Under the pieces are notes generated by a model that did not search any database, was not told the origin of the DNA, and saw nothing but the letters and a program-made list of their open reading frames with translations. DNA of 7,638 nt from Flavobacterium sp. (lineage in GTDB: Bacteria; Bacteroidota; Bacteroidia; Flavobacteriales; Flavobacteriaceae): contig JASLHL010000021.1 in assembly GCA_030152225.1 (NCBI GenBank), positions 1 to 7,638 on the forward strand, given 5' to 3'. Numbering within the stretch: position 1 is the first letter of the stretch; each line of letters opens with the position of its first letter. Of this stretch, positions 1 through 5,240 are shown piece by piece. A program made the translations under genes and the position numbers.

Positions 1-120
1 AATGGAGATTGGAAAATGGAGATTGGAAAATAGAGATAATAGAGATGAGATAATAGAGATGAGAAAATAGAGATGAGAAAATAGAGATGGGAAAATAGAG
101 ATGGGAAAATGGAGATGAGA
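1..120. repeat. Degenerate 14-bp tandem repeat array (about nine units)
   Basis: The array is built of a 14-bp unit close to AAATAGAGATGAGA. Units begin at about 1, 14, 28, 38, 51, 65, 79, 93 and 107. Variation is mainly A/G (TAGAG or TGGAG, GATGAGA or GATGGGA, GATTGGA), and unit 3 is shortened to 10 bp and unit 4 to 13 bp. The last unit ends at 120, before AATTTTTC. The array may continue to the left of the window. Because 14 is not a multiple of three and no ORF spans it, it is non-coding. There are no unique spacers, so it is not a CRISPR. Its role is unknown; a slippage-prone variable-number repeat is the simplest description. Confidence 0.85.
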
Positions 121-276
121 AATTTTTCTAAATAAAAACAAAGAGCAAATCGAAGATTCATCGAACACCAAAACTGTTTTTCGGCTTTCGGTTTTTGATT
201 CATTACATCTAGTCGAAAAAGAAGATTCTCTTATGATGAGAAAGTCTTCTGAATAAGAGTAAATATCACAAAGAAT
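121..276. other. Gene-free stretch between two tandem repeat arrays
   Basis: No convincing coding sequence is seen on either strand. The stretch contains one copy of a 16-bp sequence (AAAAACAAAGAGCAAA, 134-149) that recurs exactly at 285-300. It also holds a 7-bp direct repeat GATTCAT (155-161 and 197-203) and a hairpin at 220-250. I find no good TAnnTTTG promoter here for the downstream acetyltransferase gene. Confidence 0.6.
220..250. other. Imperfect hairpin, possible minus-strand terminator
   Basis: AGAAGA (220-225) and TTCTC (226-230) pair with GAGAA (238-242) and TCTTCT (245-250). This gives 6 + 5 base pairs with a 2-nt bulge (243-244) and a 7-nt loop. Read on the minus strand, the stem runs into TTTTT (complement of 216-220), as in an intrinsic terminator. 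On the plus strand no T run follows. No minus-strand gene in the window would need a terminator here, so the assignment is weak. Confidence 0.35.
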
Positions 277-304
277 AAAAAACAAAAAACAAAGAGCAAA
301 GAGC
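277..304. repeat. 7-bp tandem repeats just upstream of the acetyltransferase gene
   Basis: There are four consecutive heptamers: AAAAAAC at 277 and 284, then AAAGAGC at 291 and 298. They end nine bases before the ATG at 314. Part of the array (285-300) repeats a 16-bp stretch at 134-149. This A-rich leader occupies the place of a ribosome binding site, so copy-number change would alter the 5' leader of the acetyltransferase mRNA. That effect is inferred. Confidence 0.7.
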
Positions 305-313
305 AAAAAAAAT

Positions 314-817
314 ATGGAAAATATAACGATCGAATTCCAAGCTGTTACGCCAGAAAATATGCATCTTATTCGTCCTTTAGCGGAGAAGATTTGGCAAAAA
401 ACGTATGGATCTTTACTAGATGCTGCTCAAATTGAGTATATGTTACCGATGATGTATAGCAATGAACGCATAGCCAATGAAATTCAAGAGGGATATTGTT
501 GGGAGTTGTTTGTTGTTGAGGGAGAAGTCTTGGGCTATGTCGATTATAAAGTAATGGAAGATAACCGCGTATTTTTATCTAAAATTTATTTGGATACCGA
601 TCAGCAACAAAGGGGATTGGGCAAATTGATGTTACAACACGTGATTGATTTCAGCCGAGAAAACAAGGCCGATGCGGTGTATTTAACGGTAAATAAACAC
701 AATGCCAAAGCCATTGCTTTTTATGAACGAAATAACTTCCAATGTATGGAATCTAAAACGTTTGATATTGGTGAAGGTTATGTGATGGACGATTATATCT
801 ACCAATTGACGTTGTAA
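314..817 (+). CDS. GNAT family N-acetyltransferase
   Basis: This 167-residue protein is a complete single-domain GNAT enzyme. Such enzymes transfer the acetyl group of acetyl-CoA to an amine and are cytoplasmic. Motif A, which binds the acetyl-CoA pyrophosphate, is Q98-Q-R-G101-L-G103 (the Q/R-x-x-G-x-G/A rule), following strand SKIYLD (89-94). The motif B region reads N130-xx-A133-xxx-Y137-xxx-N-F142, matching the usual N-A-Y-GF pattern with Asn in place of Gly. The N-terminal part (IWQKTYGSLLDAAQIEYML) resembles a Bacteroidota GNAT subgroup, distantly like PaiA polyamine acetyltransferases; the substrate cannot be read. No Shine-Dalgarno is present; the A-run before ATG 314 is typical of the phylum. 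Its TAA overlaps the next start (TAATG), so the two genes are probably translationally coupled. Confidence 0.9.
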   Translation: MENITIEFQAVTPENMHLIRPLAEKIWQKTYGSLLDAAQIEYMLPMMYSNERIANEIQEGYCWELFVVEGEVLGYVDYKVMEDNRVFLSKIYLDTDQQQRGLGKLMLQHVIDFSRENKADAVYLTVNKHNAKAIAFYERNNFQCMESKTFDIGEGYVMDDYIYQLTL

Positions 818-1689
818 TGATGCGCCTTTCATCACTTTGGTTTGTTGTGATAGGTTTGTTGTGCTATACAACAGGTCAAGCACAGCAAATTATTCCATTT
901 AAAATGAATGGGCATTATAATATGGTAGTGGAGGGGATTATCAATGAAAAGGATACGGTTACTCTTATGGTTCAGCTGTCTATGCGTGAAGCCTCGTTAA
1001 CGCCTAATCGAACGCATGCAGTAGAATCTGTGGTGTTTGATACAACTGATTTCCCAGAAGGATTGAGCAAAGGCAATCGCATTCAAGTTGGTGAAACTGT
1101 CATAGAACCCATTTGGATTTGGGATAAAGAGTATACGGGACAGGGGGCAGAAGGGAAGATTGGAACCCAACTATTTGGCGATCAAATCGTCAAGATTAAT
1201 TACGATCAGTCTCAGTTTGAACTGTACAACTCACTTCCAGATACCACAGGGTTTATACGCTTGCCTTTAATAGAGCGAAAGGGACAGCTATTTGTTGAGG
1301 TTGTTAGTCAAGTGGGAGCAAAAGAAATAAAGACACAAGTATTGTTGCAGTCTGGGTTTTCAGGGGCTCTTTTGTTTAATAACCACCTAGCCGATACCTA
1401 CCAATTAGCAGAAGTATTACCGCAGTTAGAGGAAAAAATAATGCTGAATTCAGCGGGTCAAAAACTGAGGAGTTTAGTTTGTGAAATACCCGCAATAACG
1501 GTAGGAGGTATTCGCTTTGAGACCGTCCCCGTTCAGGTGTTTACAGGTGAAATAAAAAATCAAGCCACCAGCTATATGGGTGCAGATTTGATTCATCGAT
1601 TCAATTGGATTATCGATAAAAAAGCGGGCTATACCTATATCCAGAAGAATACCAATTTTGAGGATCCGTACTACTTTATAGCAAAGTAG
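817..1689 (+). CDS. Secreted retropepsin-fold protein with catalytic aspartates apparently lost
   Basis: This 290-residue protein has a signal peptide (hydrophobic 6-16, likely cleavage after GQA at 20-22), so it should be periplasmic or exported. Two lobes resemble bacterial retropepsin-like aspartyl proteases. Each has an hDTG-like strand, and each ends in a strand typical of the fold: GKIGTQLFGDQIVKINYD (113-130) and MGADLIHRFNWIIDKKAGY (254-272). The active-site positions differ from the D-T/S-G consensus: lobe one reads VQLS (52-55) and lobe two reads LLQSGFSGALL (176-186), with Q178 where Asp is expected. It may therefore be a non-catalytic relative, such as a binding protein. The start codon overlaps the acetyltransferase stop by one base. 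A second ATG follows directly at 820, so the true start may be there. Fold assignment is from motif reading only. Confidence 0.72.
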   Translation: MMRLSSLWFVVIGLLCYTTGQAQQIIPFKMNGHYNMVVEGIINEKDTVTLMVQLSMREASLTPNRTHAVESVVFDTTDFPEGLSKGNRIQVGETVIEPIWIWDKEYTGQGAEGKIGTQLFGDQIVKINYDQSQFELYNSLPDTTGFIRLPLIERKGQLFVEVVSQVGAKEIKTQVLLQSGFSGALLFNNHLADTYQLAEVLPQLEEKIMLNSAGQKLRSLVCEIPAITVGGIRFETVPVQVFTGEIKNQATSYMGADLIHRFNWIIDKKAGYTYIQKNTNFEDPYYFIAK

Positions 1690-1722
1690 AGCGCAAGTAT
1701 ACGTATCCTTTTAATTGAAACT

Positions 1723-1754
1723 AAAAAAGGTTTGTGCATGCACAAACCTTTTTT
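1723..1754. terminator. Bidirectional intrinsic terminator (32-bp perfect palindrome)
   Basis: Six A, then GGTTTGTGCATGCACAAACC (1729-1748), then six T form a perfect palindrome centred on GCATGC. A T run follows the stem on both strands. It lies 33 bases after the plus-strand stop and immediately beyond the end of the convergent lipoprotein gene (stop at 1756-1758), so it can end transcription from both sides. Confidence 0.92.
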
Positions 1755-1755
1755 G

Positions 1756-2670
1756 TTATTTTATTACTTCACTTTGGTAGCAAAATTGAGAAGGAGCTCT
1801 TGGCCCTATTTTAATATAATCGTACTTCTTATTCCAATCCGTTACTTCATAGAAGTTTGTTTCTGAATAATTGGTGCCGTAATTTTTGTGTATTTTATTG
1901 ACTAAATGGTAGCCTTTGTATACAAATTCGATATGATCTAAAAAGTTTGGATGGTTACGTCTTTCGAAGGCTGTATATCCCTGATGGATCTTCATATCTT
2001 TATATTCATCCAGTAAGGTATAGTTAATAGGATCATTTTCGTATACGCTTTTTATCGTGCTATATTCAAAAATATAAGTGGTAGATTCTTGATTATTTTG
2101 GGGATAATAAATCAGCTGTATTAAATTGTTGTTGTCGTCAAATCGTAATTTTTGAACTGAATTTTTATCACTATGTTGGTTGCTGTAGGTCGTTGCGATC
2201 GTTTCTAATTGGCCTTGCTCGTTGTAGCTAAACTGAGTTTCTTTATCCTCTTCTTTGATCGTAGCTATTTGGTCTTTATCCGTATAGGTGAATAACAGTT
2301 GACTGGTCTTTCCTTCCTGTATTGTTTTCTCTTCAAGTATTTGATGGGTGTCTTTTTTGTACGTATATTTTTTAAGAACACTTAGTCTTAGTATTTCATT
2401 TGGAAATTTTTGATTTTCCTCATCAAAGGTGTATATGTCTCTATAGGTCATCGAATGATTAATCTCAATAGGGTAGTTGGCCTGATTGTATTTAAAATCT
2501 TGAGTCGCTTCATAAAAGAATTCATCCTCGCGCAATTTATCCTTATCGTAGTAGGAAGTGATGGTTATTTTTTTAACGTAGTTGTGGTTATTACTAGAAT
2601 CATTATCGGAATTGGTACAAGAAATGTTAAGTAGAATAACTATTGCTAGTAAGAAGTAAGCGTGTTTCAT
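1756..2670 (-). CDS. Lipoprotein with YD-repeat-like strands, function unknown
   Basis: This 304-residue protein has an N-terminal hydrophobic segment (5-14) followed by lipobox L-N-I-S-C18, so it is a likely lipoprotein lipidated at Cys18. The residues after the cysteine (TNSDNDSS) are Ser/Asp-rich, which in Bacteroidota often accompanies export of lipoproteins to the cell surface; surface display is therefore possible. The body contains repeated F-x-Y/D-x-x-G/N-x-L beta-strand units: FTYTDKDQIATI (127-138), FSYNEQGQLETI (147-158) and LRFDDNNNLIQLIYY (175-189). These resemble the YD-type repeats common in secreted Bacteroidota proteins of unknown function. No catalytic motif is recognised. 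It is a single-gene unit, divergent from the membrane protein/HTH operon, with its own -7 element. The similarity to the secreted protein at 5241-5948 is only in repeat style. Confidence 0.8.
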   Translation of the reverse strand: MKHAYFLLAIVILLNISCTNSDNDSSNNHNYVKKITITSYYDKDKLREDEFFYEATQDFKYNQANYPIEINHSMTYRDIYTFDEENQKFPNEILRLSVLKKYTYKKDTHQILEEKTIQEGKTSQLLFTYTDKDQIATIKEEDKETQFSYNEQGQLETIATTYSNQHSDKNSVQKLRFDDNNNLIQLIYYPQNNQESTTYIFEYSTIKSVYENDPINYTLLDEYKDMKIHQGYTAFERRNHPNFLDHIEFVYKGYHLVNKIHKNYGTNYSETNFYEVTDWNKKYDYIKIGPRAPSQFCYQSEVIK

Positions 2671-2690
2671 GTTTTATTGTTAAAATTTAG

Positions 2691-2698
2691 CAAATATA
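2691..2698 (-). promoter_or_regulatory. Bacteroidota -7 promoter element for the lipoprotein gene
   Basis: On the minus strand this reads TATATTTG, a perfect match to TAnnTTTG. It ends 20 bases before the ATG at 2670, placing the start of transcription about 15 bases upstream of the gene. I see no clear TTTG -33 element at the usual distance, so the promoter may be weak or activator-dependent. Confidence 0.55.
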
Positions 2699-2730
2699 AG
2701 AAGTAGTTTGTTGATTAGAAAATAATAAAA

Positions 2731-2748
2731 TGTAAAGCTTACTTTGCA
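2731..2748. promoter_or_regulatory. Operator-like palindrome, copy 1 (one mismatch)
   Basis: TGTAAAGCTTACTTTGCA is an 18-bp inverted repeat (arms of 7, centre CTTA) with one mismatch. Copy 2 at 2753-2770 has the same sequence except for that base. The mismatching G creates TTTG at 2743-2746, which fits the -33 element of the downstream promoter. It is a likely binding site of the HTH regulator encoded by the operon (inferred). Confidence 0.7.
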
Positions 2749-2774
2749 TTTTTGTAAAGCTTACTTTACATTTG
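2743..2774 (+). promoter_or_regulatory. Promoter of the membrane protein/HTH operon
   Basis: TTTG at 2743-2746 is followed, after a 20-bp gap, by TACATTTG at 2767-2774, a perfect TAnnTTTG -7 element. This matches the Bacteroidota housekeeping promoter layout. Transcription would start near 2780, about 15 bases before the ATG at 2797. Both elements are interlocked with the two palindromes at 2731-2770, so a repressor bound there would block RNA polymerase. Confidence 0.75.
2753..2770. promoter_or_regulatory. Operator-like palindrome, copy 2 (perfect)
   Basis: TGTAAAGCTTACTTTACA has perfect 7-bp arms around CTTA. It sits 22 bp (about two helical turns) from copy 1, so two dimers could bind on the same face of the DNA. 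Its last four bases form the TACA of the -7 element TACATTTG. Confidence 0.75.
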
Positions 2775-2796
2775 TGACAACTAAAAACTAAAAATA

Positions 2797-3201
2797 ATGA
2801 AACAATTTCCTTTATTTCCCCGTTATTGTAGATGGATTGCTTTAGGTCTTATCCTGTTGTCTATTGTATTGAGCTTTACTTTACAAGATCTTTTAGGGGA
2901 GTATCGCATTCAGGCCAAATCGATATCATTTAACTTGTTTAATTTAAGTTTGTTTATCTATTTTTTCACGCGACGCAAAATTGACGATGAGATGTTTGTG
3001 GAGATGCGATTAAAGGGCATGGCTGGGGGGATTCTCTTTATGATTATTGGTATATTTGTTACTGCGATCTGGGATATTGTTGATCCAGAGGGAATGAAGG
3101 ACAAGGGAGATGCAGGACGAATCTTGGAAGGAATGATTTTTATTAATTTGATTTTCGAAATGCAATACCGAAAATTGAAACGAAGTTTAGATGAAGAATA
3201 A
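2797..3201 (+). CDS. Four-TM membrane protein, partner of a small HTH regulator
   Basis: This 134-residue inner-membrane protein has hydrophobic segments at about 13-29, 44-58, 75-93 and 107-121, and a positively charged C-terminal tail (YRKLKRSLDEE). Between TM2 and TM3 lies RRKIDDEMFVEMRLKG (59-74). This resembles the D-E-x-x-x-x-x-R stretch of the small membrane proteins (DUF2178-like) often encoded next to YozG-type HTH regulators. The biochemical role is unknown; by analogy with such pairs it might sense membrane or antimicrobial-peptide stress or modulate the regulator, but that is inference. The HTH gene starts inside its last codons (11-base overlap), which indicates co-transcription and probably coupled translation. 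No Shine-Dalgarno precedes ATG 2797. Confidence 0.82.
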   Translation: MKQFPLFPRYCRWIALGLILLSIVLSFTLQDLLGEYRIQAKSISFNLFNLSLFIYFFTRRKIDDEMFVEMRLKGMAGGILFMIIGIFVTAIWDIVDPEGMKDKGDAGRILEGMIFINLIFEMQYRKLKRSLDEE

Positions 3202-3391
3202 GGTAAAGGAGGAACGTGTACGTTGCTATTTAACACAACAAGAGTTAGCCGATGCAATTCAAGTATCTAGGCAAACCATTCATTCGATTGAGTCGAATCG
3301 CTATGTTCCTTCTACAATATTGGCCTTAAAGTTAGCTCGAACACTAAAAGTAAGTGTTGAACAGTTGTTTATTTTAGAAGAAACGGATTGA
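3191..3391 (+). CDS. Small XRE/Cro-type HTH regulator (YozG-like)
   Basis: This 66-residue protein is essentially one HTH_3 domain. The helix-turn-helix spans about residues 14-37: LTQQELADAI is helices one to two, and VSRQTIHSIESNRYVPS is the recognition helix and the following turn. It ends in VEQLFILEE, as is usual for this stand-alone class. It is cytoplasmic and DNA-binding, probably as a dimer. It is translated from ATG 3191 within the end of the membrane protein gene, in another frame. The two 18-bp palindromes over the operon promoter are the obvious candidate targets, so negative autoregulation is the likely circuit (inferred). Full length for its class, not truncated. Confidence 0.9.
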   Translation: MKNKVKEERVRCYLTQQELADAIQVSRQTIHSIESNRYVPSTILALKLARTLKVSVEQLFILEETD

Positions 3392-3422
3392 TTATTATTC
3401 TTATTTAGTTTAAATAATTTCG

Positions 3423-3430
3423 TATCTTAG
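3423..3430 (+). promoter_or_regulatory. Possible -7 promoter element of the hutZ-like gene
   Basis: TATCTTAG matches TAnnTTTG at all but one fixed position and lies 24 bases before the ATG at 3455. No clear TTTG is seen 17-23 bases upstream. The 63-base gap after the HTH gene has no terminator, so some readthrough from that operon is also possible. Confidence 0.4.
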
Positions 3431-3454
3431 CCCGACAATATAAATACAATTACA

Positions 3455-4003
3455 ATGAGTACAGATACACTTAATCCAAACTTCGATCAGCATAAAGTAA
3501 AGCCTAAAGCGCCTAAAGTTGAAGAACTAATTAACGAGTGCAAATCAGTGATGATTGCTTCTATTAACGAAGATGGTTCACCACTAGTAAGTACAGCTCC
3601 GTATTCAAGAGTTGGGAATGAGTTTCAAGTTTTGGTATCTTTCATGGCTAAGCACACAAAGAACTTAAGAGATCGCAAAAAAGTATCTTTTATGTTTGTG
3701 GAAGATGAGAGTTCATCTAAACAATTATACGCAAGACACCGTTTAACAATTGAAACGGAAGCGGAATTAATCGCGAAAGAAAATCCGTTATACGACCAAG
3801 CGATGGTTGATTTAAGAGAGAGACACGGAAAAGTAATTGAAGTTTTAGGAAACTTAGAAGACTTTATCATGTTCAATCTAAAACCAATCAAAGGATCGTA
3901 TGTAAATGGATTCGGAAGTGCTTATTTTGTAGATGAGAATTTACAAGTAATAGAACACAGACACGGGGCTCACGGGCAACACAATGTGGATGTAAAGAAA
4001 TAA
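3455..4003 (+). CDS. hutZ: HutZ/HugZ-family heme utilization protein (split-barrel FMN-binding fold)
   Basis: This 182-residue cytoplasmic protein matches, from memory, the layout of Vibrio cholerae HutZ along nearly its whole length. Recognisable blocks are VMIASINEDGSPLVSTAPY (32-50), the MAKHTKNL segment (64-71), VEDESSSKQLYARHRL (82-97), LGNLEDFIMFNLKP (131-144) and GSYVNGFGSAY (147-157). HutZ-type proteins bind heme as dimers and degrade it or handle it in iron release. In HutZ an Asp in the QDF motif and a C-terminal His support heme ligation. Here D136 lies in the equivalent EDF motif, and the tail has H168, H170, H173 and H176 as ligand candidates. The length is near that of HutZ and shorter than HugZ of Helicobacter. 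It looks monocistronic, with a terminator 22 bases downstream. A plain pyridoxamine-phosphate oxidase role is unlikely. Confidence 0.83.
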   Translation: MSTDTLNPNFDQHKVKPKAPKVEELINECKSVMIASINEDGSPLVSTAPYSRVGNEFQVLVSFMAKHTKNLRDRKKVSFMFVEDESSSKQLYARHRLTIETEAELIAKENPLYDQAMVDLRERHGKVIEVLGNLEDFIMFNLKPIKGSYVNGFGSAYFVDENLQVIEHRHGAHGQHNVDVKK

Positions 4004-4025
4004 TATACCTTTCTTGTTGAAATAG

Positions 4026-4059
4026 AAAAAGGTCTTTAGCATTAACTAAAGACCTTTTT
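4026..4059. terminator. Bidirectional intrinsic terminator between convergent genes
   Basis: A 14-bp perfect stem, AAAAAGGTCTTTAG (4026-4039) with CTAAAGACCTTTTT (4046-4059), surrounds a 6-nt loop. T runs on both strands let it serve the hutZ-like gene (stop at 4001-4003) and the minus-strand transporter gene, whose stop codon is at 4064-4066. Confidence 0.92.
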
Positions 4060-4063
4060 TATT

Positions 4064-4966
4064 TTAAGTAGCGTTTTGTTTGCTAAAGACGATCACTAGG
4101 GTGACGGAGAGCAGTACAAAGAAAAGTCCTAATGCGGACATCCAATTGAAGAACTCCCCAAAGAACAGCGTTCCCACTAGTACAGCAACAACGGGTTCCA
4201 TAGACCCCAAGATGGAGGTGATCGTTGATCCCGCGTGTTTTACAGCTAAGACCAAGCACAGGTCAGAGATAAACGTGGCAAAGAATCCCAAGAGAATCAA
4301 ATTTACCCAATCCGCTCGCAAGGTAATCGGATCAATGCCCGTGGTGAGTAAGGCGTAAAAAAGGAAGATCAAACAACCCATCAACAAGACATAGAAGGTC
4401 AAAGAGTCGAAGTTCATATTGGAAATTCTCGATTTATTTAAGCCTACAATATAAAGTCCATAGGTGAAGATAGTCAACGCAGACAAAATCAATCCATGGA
4501 ATAAAGCAGGTGAAGCCTCTCCGTGCCAACACATCATCCCAACGCCCAAAAGGGAAAGTAGGGAAGCAATAAGTAAGACCATTGATTTTTTCTCCTTAAA
4601 GAAAACAATCATAATGATACTGACAAAGAGGGGATATAAAAAATGGACCGTGGTTGCTAATCCACTGGCAATGTATTCGTAAGAATCGACGAGAAACTTG
4701 GCGGTAGCGGCATATAGTAAAGCCAAGAAACAGACGACAGCTAAATCTTTAATAGAAACTTTTAAACTAGTTTTTTTGTAGAGACAAACGGCTCCCATCG
4801 TAGCAGATGAAAATAAAAATCGATAGAACAGAATGGTCGGTATGCCGATAGCCGCCACTCCTTCTGGTCGCAAGCTCGGTACAAGGAGTGGTAGCGAAAA
4901 TAGCGGAACCAATCCAAAGGTACCCGAGGAAATTAAGGCGAACAAAATTCCTTTTAGGTTTTTCAT
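4064..4966 (-). CDS. EamA/DMT-superfamily membrane transporter
   Basis: This 300-residue protein is very hydrophobic, with about ten membrane segments in two homologous halves of five, as in the drug/metabolite transporter (RhaT/EamA) family. The second EamA repeat ends in the typical GSMEPVVAVLVGTLFFGE (254-271), followed by a last membrane helix (277-295). The first half shows the related LATTVHFLYPLFVSIIMIVFFKE (103-125). Members export or import small metabolites such as amino acids, purines or sugars; the substrate cannot be read. The start at 4966 is preceded on the minus strand by A/T-rich leader sequence and a -7 element. It stands alone: its 3' end meets the terminator shared with the hutZ-like gene, and it is divergent from the gene at 5241. 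Confidence 0.93.
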   Translation of the reverse strand: MKNLKGILFALISSGTFGLVPLFSLPLLVPSLRPEGVAAIGIPTILFYRFLFSSATMGAVCLYKKTSLKVSIKDLAVVCFLALLYAATAKFLVDSYEYIASGLATTVHFLYPLFVSIIMIVFFKEKKSMVLLIASLLSLLGVGMMCWHGEASPALFHGLILSALTIFTYGLYIVGLNKSRISNMNFDSLTFYVLLMGCLIFLFYALLTTGIDPITLRADWVNLILLGFFATFISDLCLVLAVKHAGSTITSILGSMEPVVAVLVGTLFFGEFFNWMSALGLFFVLLSVTLVIVFSKQNAT

Positions 4967-4994
4967 TTTAAGTTTACGTATTAAAAATTTCGCG

Positions 4995-5002
4995 CAAAGA
5001 TA
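4995..5002 (-). promoter_or_regulatory. Bacteroidota -7 promoter element for the EamA transporter
   Basis: The minus strand reads TATCTTTG, a perfect TAnnTTTG, 28 bases before the ATG at 4966. A TTG lies at 5017-5019 on the minus strand, but with only a 14-base gap, shorter than usual for the -33 element. Confidence 0.6.
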
Positions 5003-5092
5003 CAGCTTCTCCTTGGCAAGCGATAACGGAAGAACATTATTGCCAACATCGTAATAAGGAACGTCTTTGCCTGTTCAAGTGTGTGGTTTTTT

Positions 5093-5130
5093 ATTCAGAT
5101 AAAAATCAACTCCTTATTTTATGTCTGAAT
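5093..5130. other. Inverted repeat / AT-rich hairpin in the divergent intergenic region
   Basis: ATTCAGA (5093-5099) plus TAAAA (5100-5104) pair with TTTTA (5117-5121) and TCTGAAT (5124-5130). The 12-nt loop and 2-nt bulge make 12 pairs in all. It lies between two divergent genes and has no T run after it, so it is not an evident terminator. It could be an operator or leader structure; the role is unknown. Confidence 0.45.
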
Positions 5131-5150
5131 ATCATCCGAATCGGATAATA
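5130..5150. promoter_or_regulatory. Operator-like inverted repeat ATCCGA-A-TCGGAT
   Basis: The core is ATCCGA (5134-5139), one base, then TCGGAT (5141-5146). After one mismatch it extends by three more complementary pairs (TAT at 5130-5132 with ATA at 5148-5150). The short, symmetric, GC-richer core in an AT-rich gap resembles a regulator binding site. It starts where the hairpin at 5093-5130 ends. The regulator is not known. Confidence 0.5.
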
Positions 5151-5240
5151 GAATAATCAGTTTCTTTTGCGTATTATATTTTGTAAAAGATGTATTTTTA
5201 CTGCTTTAGCCCCATAGTTTAAAAATAATTGTCATTAAAA

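Noticed and set aside
1..120. CRISPR array
   Set aside because: Repeat units are about 14 bp, directly adjacent and without unique spacers; this is a plain degenerate tandem repeat.
2410..2634. Plus-strand ORF of 74 codons inside the lipoprotein gene
   Set aside because: It is antisense to a convincing lipoprotein gene, has low-complexity hydrophobic composition, and has no start context or homology that I recognise.
3207..3212. AGGAGG as a ribosome binding site for a shorter HTH protein
   Set aside because: It lies inside the HTH coding region with no in-frame ATG at a suitable distance, a later start would remove part of the DNA-binding domain, and this phylum rarely uses Shine-Dalgarno sequences.
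4080..5054. Plus-strand ORFs of 72-92 codons opposite the EamA transporter
   Set aside because: They are shadows of a clear ten-TM transporter on the minus strand; their composition reflects reverse-complemented membrane codons.
5050..5228. Riboswitch upstream of the secreted protein gene
   Set aside because: I see only simple inverted repeats, with no multi-helix junction or conserved aptamer motif and no terminator next to the start.
5229..5240. TTG start codon for the secreted protein, adding four residues
   Set aside because: ATG at 5241 gives a signal peptide beginning with Met-Lys at the right distance from the hydrophobic core, and ATG starts in A-rich context are the rule in this window.
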